DNA of 6,778 nucleotides from Chitinophagaceae bacterium (GCA_947463755.1 CANHUK010000082.1:1-6778), one strand, 5' to 3'. Shown: positions 1 through 6,753, numbered from the stretch's first letter. Numbers and translations: made by a program. Notes: generated by a model from the letters alone, not told the origin.

Positions 1-1082
1 AGCAACATATTCAGGATAGAATCGGGATACTTCGTGTTGCCCTTCCAGGTCATATTACCGAAATAGTAACGCTTGCCCTCATCTACCTTCAGGGCCACGT
101 TCAGGTTGCCCTTGCGGTCATAATACTGCGTATCCGATGCGATCACGGCATCGCGGTAGCCGATGGAATTATAGTATTCCAGGACCTTCTCCTTGTCTTC
201 GCGATACTTTTTATCATTGAACTTGGCGGAACCAAAACGGAAACGGAACCATGGCTCGAGGTACTGAAGCGTCTGCGTCGGTATCAGGAACTTCTTCTCC
301 TGGACGAATTGCCTGGCCGACATGCCGCTGACCTGACCGTAAGGAGTCCATATGCTGTCCGGCTGCAGGGTGAATCGCATCCGCTCCTTCGTCCCCTTCA
401 TTTTCTTCTTCAGCTTGGTCTCCTCGACGGAACTATTACCAAAGAAATGCACCTGATCGATCCGGACCTTATTTCCCTTGTCGATCTGAAACTCCAGAAT
501 GACGCGACCTGCCGCATTCGGATCGGGTATCTCCTTGATCTTTGTCTCTGCACCCTGGAATCCCTTCTCCGTGTAATACTTTGAGATGGCTTCGAGTGCC
601 GACAGACGCATATTATCAGTGACCACACGGCTTTTGAACAGACCAACTTTATCCTTCAATTCCTCAGCCTCCCCTTTGCGGATGCCCGAGAAACGGAAAT
701 CCGATAGCATGGGGCGCTCCTGGGCGACGATCTCCACCCAGATGTTCCGGTCCTCCAGTTTGGTGATGAAGATGTTGATGTTGGTGAACATGTTCTGCGC
801 CCAAAGCTTGTTGATGGCCTTGGCGAAGTTGTCACCCCCCGGAATGGTCACCTCGTCTCCGACCGAAAGGCCGGACACGGAGATGACGATGGCCGCATCA
901 AATTTCACGTTACCCGTGACCTTGATATCGGCAATGGTATATTTCCTGGGGATCTTGGCCTCAAAAATGGCCAGCAGCTCCGGATCCACCGAGGCTGGCG
1001 GTATGGTGTCCGTCTGTGCAAACCCGGAGAAAGCCGAGAGTGTAAAAAGAAAAAGGCCAAGGAACGACAGGGTCCGCTTCAT
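1..1082 (-). CDS. bamA: BamA, outer membrane protein assembly factor (partial; N-terminal 360 residues, POTRA region)
   Basis: BamA is the central Omp85 protein of the outer-membrane barrel assembly machine; its periplasmic POTRA domains receive unfolded barrel proteins and its own C-terminal barrel inserts them. I translated the open frame by hand from the ATG at 1082; it runs without a stop to the left edge, so the barrel is outside the window. A signal peptide is visible (MKRTLSFLGLFLFTLSAFSG, then FAQ), with cleavage expected near residue 22-23. POTRA-like repeats follow at about 49-122 (starting YTIADIKVTGNVKFD), 126-205 (with a YYTEKGFQGAE segment) and 206-335 (VRIDQVHFFGNSSV), and a fourth begins near 336 (RYYFGNMTWKGNTKYPDSIL). 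The third carries an extra stretch of roughly 50 residues. It lies 78 bases after uppS and is probably co-transcribed with it. Family assignment is firm; the symbol rests on sequence plus the uppS-bamA order. Confidence 0.93.
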   Translation of the reverse strand, partial: MKRTLSFLGLFLFTLSAFSGFAQTDTIPPASVDPELLAIFEAKIPRKYTIADIKVTGNVKFDAAIVISVSGLSVGDEVTIPGGDNFAKAINKLWAQNMFTNINIFITKLEDRNIWVEIVAQERPMLSDFRFSGIRKGEAEELKDKVGLFKSRVVTDNMRLSALEAISKYYTEKGFQGAETKIKEIPDPNAAGRVILEFQIDKGNKVRIDQVHFFGNSSVEETKLKKKMKGTKERMRFTLQPDSIWTPYGQVSGMSARQFVQEKKFLIPTQTLQYLEPWFRFRFGSAKFNDKKYREDKEKVLEYYNSIGYRDAVIASDTQYYDRKGNLNVALKVDEGKRYYFGNMTWKGNTKYPDSILNML

Positions 1083-1160
1083 CCGGGTTACTTTACGAAG
1101 GGGCAAAATAACTGCTTTTTGTGTAATGGTATGTTAAAGAAGGGGCATTCACCCCTGTGA

Positions 1161-1922
1161 TCACGCATTCGCATCGACTTCCTCCTGTAATTGACGGCCC
1201 GTCTTTCCAAATCTACGCTCACGGCCCTGGTAGTCGATGATGGCTTCATAAAGGTGCTCCTTCCGGAAATCGGGCCAGCGCGTCGATGTAAAATACAGCT
1301 CCGCATATGCCAGCTGGTACAACAGGAAATTGCTGATGCGATATTCCCCGCTCGTCCGGATCATCAGCTCGGGATCCGGAAATCCGCTGGTGGCCAGATA
1401 GTTCTGCAGGGTATCCTGACCAATGGCGTCCGGATCTACCTTGCCTTCCTTTACATCCCTCGCGATCCGTTTCACCGCATTGACAAGCTCCCATCTGGAA
1501 CTGTAACTCAGTGCCATCACCAGATTCAGACCCGTGTTCGCAGCAGTCATCTCCAGGGCCTCAGAAAGCGCCTGTTTGGCGTAGTCTGGTAACATCGACA
1601 TATCACCTATGACATGCAGACGGATATTGTTACGATTCAGGATCGGTACCTCCTTGCGGATGGTCTCCACCAGCAACTCCATCAGCCCGGTCACCTCCGG
1701 TTCAGGCCTGTCCCAGTTCTCCGTGGAAAAAGCGTATAGCGTCAGATACTCCACATTCAGCTCCGCGCACCCTTCGACGATGTTGCGCACACTCTCCACG
1801 CCGTGGAAATGACCGTAGAGGCGATCCTGTCCCTGCTCCTGGGCCCAACGTCCATTGCCGTCCATAATGATGGCGATGTGTCGGGGCAGCCGTTGCAGAT
1901 CGATCTTCTCCTTGGATGTCAT
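1161..1922 (-). CDS. uppS: Isoprenyl transferase (cis-prenyltransferase, undecaprenyl diphosphate synthase type)
   Basis: This enzyme adds isopentenyl diphosphate units in cis to farnesyl diphosphate, giving the C55 carrier used for peptidoglycan and surface glycans; it works at the cytoplasmic face of the inner membrane. The 253-residue product has the usual family length. Visible signatures are HIAIIMDGNGRWA at 15-27 with the Mg-binding Asp21, GH at 37-38, FSTENW at 65-70, and IRTSGEYRISNFL with Arg189, Arg195 and Ser197, followed by Glu208 in AELYFT and then WPDF. These match E. coli UppS Asp26, His43, Arg194, Arg200, Ser202 and Glu213 with a constant offset of five, so the active site is intact. 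Where E. coli has NYGGRWD this protein has SYSSRWE, a form I associate with Bacteroidota. The exact chain length made cannot be read from sequence. It starts with ATG and is followed by bamA. Confidence 0.96.
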   Translation of the reverse strand: MTSKEKIDLQRLPRHIAIIMDGNGRWAQEQGQDRLYGHFHGVESVRNIVEGCAELNVEYLTLYAFSTENWDRPEPEVTGLMELLVETIRKEVPILNRNNIRLHVIGDMSMLPDYAKQALSEALEMTAANTGLNLVMALSYSSRWELVNAVKRIARDVKEGKVDPDAIGQDTLQNYLATSGFPDPELMIRTSGEYRISNFLLYQLAYAELYFTSTRWPDFRKEHLYEAIIDYQGRERRFGKTGRQLQEEVDANA

Positions 1923-1938
1923 ATGCTGAAATAATGTG

Positions 1939-1974
1939 CGAAGATACTACTATGCCGGGAAGATGGACCAAAAA
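1939..1974 (-). promoter_or_regulatory. Candidate Bacteroidota-type promoter for uppS (and perhaps bamA)
   Basis: On the minus strand a TTTTTG (-33 region, 1969-1974) is followed after 22 bases by TATCTTCG (-7 region, 1939-1946). The latter fits the phylum consensus TAnnTTTG except for one base. It lies in the 68-base gap between the porG-like stop and the uppS ATG, with 16 bases from the -7 box to the ATG. The spacer equals that of the candidate before the porG-like gene. If used, it gives uppS-bamA transcription independent of the upstream gene. Inferred by pattern only. Confidence 0.5.
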
Positions 1975-1990
1975 CAGCAAGGGCAGGCAA

Positions 1991-2836
1991 TTACTCCGGA
2001 CATCGGTAAGACGAAAGCGAGAGAGAGATGCCTGCCTGAACGAAAATATACTGGTCGCGCTGAGCGCTGAAACCCCGCTGACGACCGGCGAACCCGATCG
2101 GCGTGCCGGTATCGCCCGACCGGTCCTGTAACTGATAAGCCACGGACACGCTGCCATCCGGACGAGGCGGGAAGGCTCCTGCACCGGCATAAGTGCTACT
2201 GACATCGTCCAGATAATCGGTGGTCGTGAACCGGTGCGTCGCCTCCAGTACCAGGTTGATATTACGCGTCAGATTGTACTTGACGCCCATCCCGATCGGA
2301 AAGGAAAAAGCCATGTTCCGGTAAAAGGTACGCTCCGGATACATGGACGACCCCTGGCCCTCTGTACCCAGTGGCCGCAGGAAATGCTTCTCCCCGTCGA
2401 TAAATGCATACGGATTGAAATTGAAGATCCCGGCACCCAGCGTCACATAGGGCGTGAAAAAGAACTCGTCGCTCCAGGGCTCGAACCGGAAGAAGTTGAA
2501 ATCACCCTGCAGCCCGACCTCGAAGAGGTGCGTGTTGAAACTCAGATTCCGCCGGCGGTTGAATTCAATATCGCTGTAACGGTCAGAATATCCCAGCTCC
2601 GCATAGTTGGCCGCCAGTCGCACCGCCACATAGTTCCCGATCTGCTTGCGCATGAAAAACCCGACAGATGGCTTGGGTCGGTTCACGGCGGCCCGGTTGT
2701 TCAGATCGCCGAAATAATGGGCGGCGCCAAACGTGATGCCGATCTCCCCCTCATGGACGAACGACTGCGGCTGGCCCGACACAAAGCCGGCCCTCAACAA
2801 CAGCACGCAGCAAATAATAAACGGAATTCTTCCCAT
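1991..2836 (-). CDS. porG: DUF6089 family outer-membrane beta-barrel protein, PorG-like (type IX secretion candidate)
   Basis: The product (281 residues from the ATG at 2836) has a signal peptide (MGRIPFIICCVLLLRAGFVSG, cut before QPQ) and then alternating aromatic/polar strands of a small outer-membrane barrel. DUF6089 hallmarks are EGEIGITFGAAHYFGDLNN near residues 29-48, FNFFRFEPWSDEFFFTPYV near 113-131, and a C-terminal barrel strand ending YRCPE. The frame extends 14 codons further up to a TTG, but the ATG is preferred because the signal peptide begins there and a promoter candidate lies inside the extension. In Porphyromonas gingivalis the DUF6089-type protein PorG, an outer-membrane partner of the PorK-PorN ring of type IX secretion, is to my recollection encoded just before uppS and bamA, the same order as here. 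Family membership is fairly sure; a secretion role is inferred from synteny and should be treated as likely, not shown. Confidence 0.8.
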   Translation of the reverse strand: MGRIPFIICCVLLLRAGFVSGQPQSFVHEGEIGITFGAAHYFGDLNNRAAVNRPKPSVGFFMRKQIGNYVAVRLAANYAELGYSDRYSDIEFNRRRNLSFNTHLFEVGLQGDFNFFRFEPWSDEFFFTPYVTLGAGIFNFNPYAFIDGEKHFLRPLGTEGQGSSMYPERTFYRNMAFSFPIGMGVKYNLTRNINLVLEATHRFTTTDYLDDVSSTYAGAGAFPPRPDGSVSVAYQLQDRSGDTGTPIGFAGRQRGFSAQRDQYIFVQAGISLSLSSYRCPE

Positions 2837-2845
2837 GGCGGATGG

Positions 2846-2879
2846 CAAAAGTAACCGATGATCCTTTAACGAAAACAAA
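2846..2879 (-). promoter_or_regulatory. Candidate promoter for the PorG-like gene
   Basis: Minus-strand TTTG (2876-2879, the end of a TTTTTTG run) is followed after 22 bases by TACTTTTG (2846-2853), a perfect match to the Bacteroidota -7 consensus TAnnTTTG. Only nine bases separate this box from the ATG at 2836, so a transcript starting at the usual distance would have a leader of a few bases or none. It sits directly behind the nadK terminator and shares its T-run, which fits the start of a new transcription unit. Pattern-based, not proven. Confidence 0.55.
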
Positions 2880-2900
2880 AAACGGAACCCTTCAGTTCCG
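2877..2900 (-). terminator. Rho-independent terminator overlapping the 3' end of nadK
   Basis: Read on the minus strand, a perfect 6-bp stem CGGAAC / GTTCCG (2895-2900 and 2883-2888) closes a six-base loop and is followed at once by six T (2877-2882), then G and four more T. The 5' arm is the last two sense codons of nadK (Arg-Asn), and the TGA stop lies in the loop. It would end the hydrolase-CBS-Omp85-nadK transcript. The stem is short, but its placement and T-run are good. Confidence 0.72.
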
Positions 2901-3770
2901 GGCGTCCAGTCCCCAGGCCAGCTTGTCGCGCAGGGTCTGCAGGAAGGTGTTCTCCTGAAGCCGGATCAGACTGATCTTGAAGGATTCCTTCTTGACCGCC
3001 AGCTGGACCTTCCGGTCCACGATCTCCTTCCTCGAATCCATCGTACAGATCAGCTGGTCGGTCCTGCCCTCCACTTCGAAGGAGATCACAGAATCGTCCG
3101 GCACCACAATGGGACGCACATTCAGATTGTGAGGTGCCACCGGATTGATGATAAAACCGCCCGCATCAGGGAACAACAACGGACCATTGCAGCTGAGTGA
3201 ATACCCGGTGGACCCGGTGGGTGTGGCAACGATCAGTCCGTCCGCCCAGTAATTATTCAACGGCTCCCCGTTCAGATAGGTATGGATCCGGATCATCGGG
3301 GAAACATCCCGCTTGTGGATGACAAACTCGTTGAGGGCGTATGGCGTTTCACCGAACAGGGGCACATCCGCATCCAGGTGGATCAGGGTTCGCTTGTCGA
3401 TCACATAGTTACGATCTGCCAGTGCCCGGACGGCCGCATCCAGGTTCTCCTTACCCAGGCTCGCCAAAAATCCCAGCCTGCCGAAATTGATGCCGAGGAC
3501 AGGGATATTCTTATTCCGGACCAGGGTGACGGTGTCGAGCAGCGTGCCGTCGCCACCCAGACTGACCAGGCAATCGAAATGCTCATCCAGATCGGCAGAA
3601 TGACGGAACACCGGGATGTCGGCCGACCCCTCGATATGATGACTCACCTGATGAAAGATGTCTTCGTGGATCACCGGGGTGATGCGAACATTCCTGAGGG
3701 CTTCCAGCAGTTTATGGACATCCCCGGGCCGGACGCTTTCACCGCCACGGCTGTAGATCGCTACTTTCAT
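2892..3770 (-). CDS. nadK: NAD kinase
   Basis: NAD kinase phosphorylates NAD+ to NADP+ in the cytoplasm, using ATP or in some bacteria polyphosphate, and so sets the NADP(H) pool. The 292-residue product has the expected length and motifs: GGDGTLLD from residue 72 with the catalytic Asp74, GINFGRLGFLA at about 93-103, the NE pair (Asn147-Glu148) in ALNEFVIHK, and DGLIVATPTGSTGYSLS at about 177-193 in the nucleotide-binding C-terminal domain. No key residue appears to be missing. The open frame extends five codons upstream to a TTG, but the ATG at 3770 (MKVAIYSRGG) is the natural start. It lies 39 bases after the orphan Omp85 gene and is probably co-transcribed with it; its own last codons form part of a terminator. 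Its neighbours, a CBS-domain protein and the PorG-uppS-bamA block, are commonly found near nadK in Bacteroidota. Confidence 0.96.
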   Translation of the reverse strand: MKVAIYSRGGESVRPGDVHKLLEALRNVRITPVIHEDIFHQVSHHIEGSADIPVFRHSADLDEHFDCLVSLGGDGTLLDTVTLVRNKNIPVLGINFGRLGFLASLGKENLDAAVRALADRNYVIDKRTLIHLDADVPLFGETPYALNEFVIHKRDVSPMIRIHTYLNGEPLNNYWADGLIVATPTGSTGYSLSCNGPLLFPDAGGFIINPVAPHNLNVRPIVVPDDSVISFEVEGRTDQLICTMDSRKEIVDRKVQLAVKKESFKISLIRLQENTFLQTLRDKLAWGLDARN

Positions 3771-3809
3771 CCTGCTAAAGTACAACTTCCCCCGACAAAC
3801 AGTCGCCCG

Positions 3810-5240
3810 TCAGAAGGGGTTCTTGTGGAAGAAGAAGCCCCCCTCCCTGAATTGATTGAAACTGAACTCGAGCCGCACGACCCAGTCATAGATGGTAATT
3901 ACATCCAGTCCGAAGCCCCCCGTGTACATGAAGCGGTTGGCCAGGCGGTCATCCGCATTCCGCTGCGGATCATACACATAGCCGATATCTGCAAAGGTCT
4001 TCGCATAGAACTGAAAGGGAATGACTCCATACGTTCTGGATTTCAGACCGGTGCGCAGGCGCCAGTCGGCTACCCGACGACGCAGCGTACTCCGTATAAC
4101 CCCTCCCGCTACACCATCCACCACATAATACTCCAGCCCCCGCAGGAACATATCACCATACCCCATCAGGTTCCTGTTCACAAAGGGCTGATCAAAGGGA
4201 AGTTTCAAACCCATATCCCCCTGCAAACTGAAATACAATTTGCGGGGCAATGTCCAGTGCCGGGATCCCCGGGCATTGAACTGCCAGAGATCGACAGGGC
4301 CTCCAACACCCATCCTGGTGAACTGAAACTCGAAAGTGTGCCCACGGTTCGGATAGGGGATATAATCCACATCCAGGTGCTGGAAATGATAGTTGAGCAT
4401 CGGATAGGAGACCGATCGATGGCCTTCTGCCAAAAATTCCGGATTGCGGTGCAGGATCGAATCCGATACCGATTCGCTGACATAACCCAGACGGGCCGTA
4501 TGCCGGTTGATCGACCCCTTCCGGTACGAATAGGTGAGCCCCGCATAGTACTGCCTGCGCATGAACTCGTCCGGGGCCTTAAAGAACTGCTGGCGATTGC
4601 CCAGGCTGCCGTAGTTGACCTCCCGCGTAAAGGACCTCGACAACTCGAAGCCGTATCCGTGACGGAGCGAGCGGTCGGCAAAAGGATTGAAATATTTCAG
4701 GGTCAGTTGGCGGGCATATCCGTCAATGATCCAGATATTGATCTTATCGTTCCGCCCCGTGATATTGTCGCCCTTCAGTTTGATCCCGTAATTGACCCGC
4801 TCCAGGCTCGCATCATACTGGTTGAGCCAGACATTCCAGTTACGATCGATGGGCTTGAAATAAAAGAAGGGCCAGTAATACCACCGCTCCTTGAGTTCGA
4901 CCAGAATATCCAGCGTATCCCCCTCCCATTGACAGGGCTGTACCGTCACGTCCACGAAAAGCGCCGTGTTGATGAGATTCTGACGGGTGGTACGTATGCC
5001 TGAAATGATATCGGGCAGGAGGTAGGACCGGCCCTCTTCCAGGGCAAACTCCCGGCGGATAATGTGTGGGCGGGTCTTGCGGGCGCCCTGCACCAGGATG
5101 GTACGGATGGTGTGACGTACGTCCGGATTGAGGGTGTCCGGACCTCCGGGTTCCATGGCAGCTGAAGGCTGTGCCGATGCCCGGACCACCGCCATCAGGC
5201 AGCAAATGATCAGCAAGAGGGGTTTCACAGGCACCAACAT
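3810..5240 (-). CDS. Small Omp85-superfamily outer-membrane protein: signal peptide, one POTRA, BamA/TamA-type barrel
   Basis: The 476-residue product starts with a clear signal peptide (hydrophobic core LLLIICCLMAVV, cut after ASA at residue 23). Residues about 44-120 form a single POTRA (HTIRTILVQGARKTRPHIIR, then NLINTALFVDVTVQ and LDILVELKERW). The rest is an Omp85-type barrel with many aromatic strands: the LRG motif at 366-368 in MFLRGLEYYVVDG corresponds to the VRGF/Y signature of the loop that folds into the barrel, and the last strands read DVITIYDWVVRLEFSFN and end in Phe476, as expected for barrel insertion. BamA has five POTRAs and is encoded separately at the left edge, so this is a paralog and not the main BamA. 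It is not visibly a lipoprotein, and I see no patatin or other fused domain. Its substrate is unknown; it could move or insert lipid or protein at the outer membrane. It lies 34 bases after the CBS gene and 39 before nadK. Confidence 0.88.
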   Translation of the reverse strand: MLVPVKPLLLIICCLMAVVRASAQPSAAMEPGGPDTLNPDVRHTIRTILVQGARKTRPHIIRREFALEEGRSYLLPDIISGIRTTRQNLINTALFVDVTVQPCQWEGDTLDILVELKERWYYWPFFYFKPIDRNWNVWLNQYDASLERVNYGIKLKGDNITGRNDKINIWIIDGYARQLTLKYFNPFADRSLRHGYGFELSRSFTREVNYGSLGNRQQFFKAPDEFMRRQYYAGLTYSYRKGSINRHTARLGYVSESVSDSILHRNPEFLAEGHRSVSYPMLNYHFQHLDVDYIPYPNRGHTFEFQFTRMGVGGPVDLWQFNARGSRHWTLPRKLYFSLQGDMGLKLPFDQPFVNRNLMGYGDMFLRGLEYYVVDGVAGGVIRSTLRRRVADWRLRTGLKSRTYGVIPFQFYAKTFADIGYVYDPQRNADDRLANRFMYTGGFGLDVITIYDWVVRLEFSFNQFREGGFFFHKNPF

Positions 5241-5274
5241 GCCTGAAAATTACATGAATACGGGGAGCAGTAGG

Positions 5275-5934
5275 TCAGATGTTGAGATAATTCAACAGAT
5301 GTTCCAAATTCGACTGCAATTCGTTGCGGAACAACTCCTCGCCCAGGTAGTAGCGGACAGTGTACTCATAGCGCTGAAAAGTGGCGACAATATCTGATAC
5401 CTCCTCCCGGTTGATACGCAGGATCACCGTCAGACGCTGGCTGGCCGGGTCGTACCAGGTGTTGAGCTGCGTGATGATCGCATCGTTGGATTCCACCAGA
5501 CGGTTGATCTCACCCGGAGCATAAGTATGCCTGTCCATTTCCAGGACCACCAAAGATCCACTCTCGGTCACCCCCGTAAATCTCGAAAGCTCACGCATCA
5601 TCCCCTCCTGGGTGATCACGCCTTCGTAGTCGTCCTGTTCCGACAGGACGGCCACGACATCGGTATGCATCTCCCGGCTCCGCTTGACGGCCGTCAGGAA
5701 AATATCATGAGTGTGTACAGAAACTTTCCGAAGCCGATCCGTCAGCGGCGCCAGTTCGGTATCCTCCGACAGGTCCAGCAGATCATCCTCTGCCAGCATC
5801 CCGAGATAGCGGGCGCCCTCTGTCACGGGCAGATGCCGTAACTTCCACTCCTCCATCTGGTGGAGTGCATGTCCGACGGAGTCGTGCGGACGAAGCACGG
5901 GGATTTCTCCCGAGATGAGTTGTTCGCAATACAT
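5275..5934 (-). CDS. CBS-domain pair protein with C-terminal ACT-like domain
   Basis: The 219-residue soluble product has two CBS repeats, at about 1-55 (ending HLPVTEGARYLGMLAEDDLL) and 66-120 (VSVHTHDIF, then DVVAVLSEQDDYEGVITQE). Paired CBS repeats usually form a module that binds adenosine nucleotides such as AMP, ATP or NAD derivatives. After a short linker, residues about 127-197 (GSLVVLEMDRHTYAPGEINR onward, then LTVILRINREEVSDIVATF) look like an ACT-type fold, a small-ligand sensor. The layout recalls AcuB-type proteins, but no catalytic or DNA-binding domain is visible, so it is best called a predicted regulatory or sensor protein. It sits between the hydrolase (39 bases) and the orphan Omp85 (34 bases) and two genes before nadK. 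A link to adenylate or NAD sensing is attractive but is inference. The start is the ATG at 5934, preceded by a GAGGAG. Confidence 0.88.
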   Translation of the reverse strand: MYCEQLISGEIPVLRPHDSVGHALHQMEEWKLRHLPVTEGARYLGMLAEDDLLDLSEDTELAPLTDRLRKVSVHTHDIFLTAVKRSREMHTDVVAVLSEQDDYEGVITQEGMMRELSRFTGVTESGSLVVLEMDRHTYAPGEINRLVESNDAIITQLNTWYDPASQRLTVILRINREEVSDIVATFQRYEYTVRYYLGEELFRNELQSNLEHLLNYLNI

Positions 5935-5943
5935 TAGACGGGT

Positions 5944-5949
5944 CTCCTC
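5944..5949 (-). promoter_or_regulatory. Shine-Dalgarno-like GAGGAG before the CBS-domain gene
   Basis: On the minus strand AAAGAGGAG ends nine bases before the ATG at 5934. It is the only clear purine-rich ribosome-binding match in the window, and it supports that start. Bacteroidota genes generally do not depend on such sites, so its use is uncertain and a chance match is possible. Confidence 0.35.
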
Positions 5950-5973
5950 TTTGGATATGGAAGCCGAAAGACC

Positions 5974-6753
5974 TCAGCCGACGGGTTCCGTCTGCCTCAG
6001 CTTCAGCAGAAACTGTTTCAGAATGACGTTGAAATCATCCGGCAGCTCCATCATCGGTGCATGGCCGCACTTGTCAATGAAGTGCAGTTCGCTGCCGCGG
6101 ATGAGCCGCTGGAACTCCCGGCCCACGTAGGGCGGGGTCACGATGTCGTTATTCCCCCAGATGAGCAGGGTCGGCTTATCGATCTCCTTGAGCTCGTCTG
6201 AGAGATTATTGCGGATGGCACTCTTGGCCAGCGCCAGGATCTTGATCACCTTCATCCGCTCGTTGACGATGCCAAAGACCTCATCCACCAGTTCCTTGGT
6301 GGCTGTCCGGGGATCGTAGAAAGTTTGCTCTGTCTTGTTCTTTATATATTCATAGTCACCGCGCTTGGGATAGCTGTCGCCCATGCCGTGCTCGAAAAGA
6401 CCGGAGCTGCCGGTCAGGATCAGTGAACGTACCCGCTCCGGATGCTTCAGCACATACACCAGCGCCACGTGCCCGCCCAGCGAATTACCCAGCAGATGAA
6501 TATCGCGCAGATCCTTATGCTCAATGAACTTGTGCACAAACTTCTGAAGACCTCCAACGGAGGTATGCAGCAGATCCAGATCGAAAAGCGGGAGGATCGG
6601 GACAATGACCCTGAAACCCTCGTTCCGGAAATGGTCGATGATGCCGCGGAAATTGCTCATGGCGCCAAACAGCCCGTGAAGCAACAGCAGCGTCTCGCCC
6701 TGTCCCTCTTCTATGTACCTGAATTTACCTTCCTGTTTGACCGAATAATCCAT
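5974..6753 (-). CDS. Alpha/beta-fold hydrolase (substrate unknown)
   Basis: The 259-residue product is a stand-alone cytoplasmic alpha/beta hydrolase without a signal peptide. Numbered from the ATG at 6753, it shows the oxyanion segment LLLLHGLFG (His26-Gly27), the nucleophile elbow GNSLGG with Ser91, the acid GNNDIVTP with Asp203, and the catalytic His231 in GHAPMME, so the triad is complete and in order. The segment between the elbow and the acid (about 118-185) would form the lid. The family includes esterases, C-C bond hydrolases and thioesterase-like enzymes, and nothing here picks one. The frame opens one codon earlier with a TTG, but the ATG that follows it is the better start. Only 25 bases of upstream sequence are present and they show no clear promoter, so transcription may begin outside the window. 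It is followed after 39 bases by the CBS gene, probably in the same operon. Confidence 0.92.
   Translation of the reverse strand: MDYSVKQEGKFRYIEEGQGETLLLLHGLFGAMSNFRGIIDHFRNEGFRVIVPILPLFDLDLLHTSVGGLQKFVHKFIEHKDLRDIHLLGNSLGGHVALVYVLKHPERVRSLILTGSSGLFEHGMGDSYPKRGDYEYIKNKTEQTFYDPRTATKELVDEVFGIVNERMKVIKILALAKSAIRNNLSDELKEIDKPTLLIWGNNDIVTPPYVGREFQRLIRGSELHFIDKCGHAPMMELPDDFNVILKQFLLKLRQTEPVG

Noticed and set aside
586..1137. A 183-codon plus-strand open frame opposite bamA.
   Set aside because: The minus strand encodes a continuous BamA POTRA region with a signal peptide; the plus-strand translation is composition-driven and shows no family features.
1982..2036. An 8-bp perfect inverted repeat (GGCAGGCA / TGCCTGCC) with a 39-base loop around the PorG-like stop codon.
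   Set aside because: Several repeats of this size and spacing are expected by chance in about 6.8 kb. The T-run follows only after seven more bases, so it is not a normal terminator.
2234..2854. A 206-codon plus-strand open frame antisense to the PorG-like gene.
   Set aside because: It is again the codon-aligned shadow of a recognisable minus-strand gene, with no signal peptide, motif or start context of its own.
3282..5003. A 573-codon plus-strand open frame antisense to nadK and the orphan Omp85 gene.
   Set aside because: It is in exact codon register with both minus-strand genes, which share a frame across their 39-base gap. It needs only that they avoid TTA, CTA and TCA codons, as GC-leaning genes tend to. 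The translation resembles no family I know, while both minus-strand products are clear.
5280..5297. A 6-bp inverted repeat TGTTGA / TCAACA at the end of the CBS gene, considered as a terminator.
   Set aside because: No T-run follows on the minus strand, the stem is AT-rich, and the next gene starts only 34 bases after the stop, which fits co-transcription.
5975..5995. A short GACGG / CCGTC hairpin at the 3' end of the hydrolase gene.
   Set aside because: It is a 5-bp stem inside coding sequence with no T-tract and is best explained by codon content.
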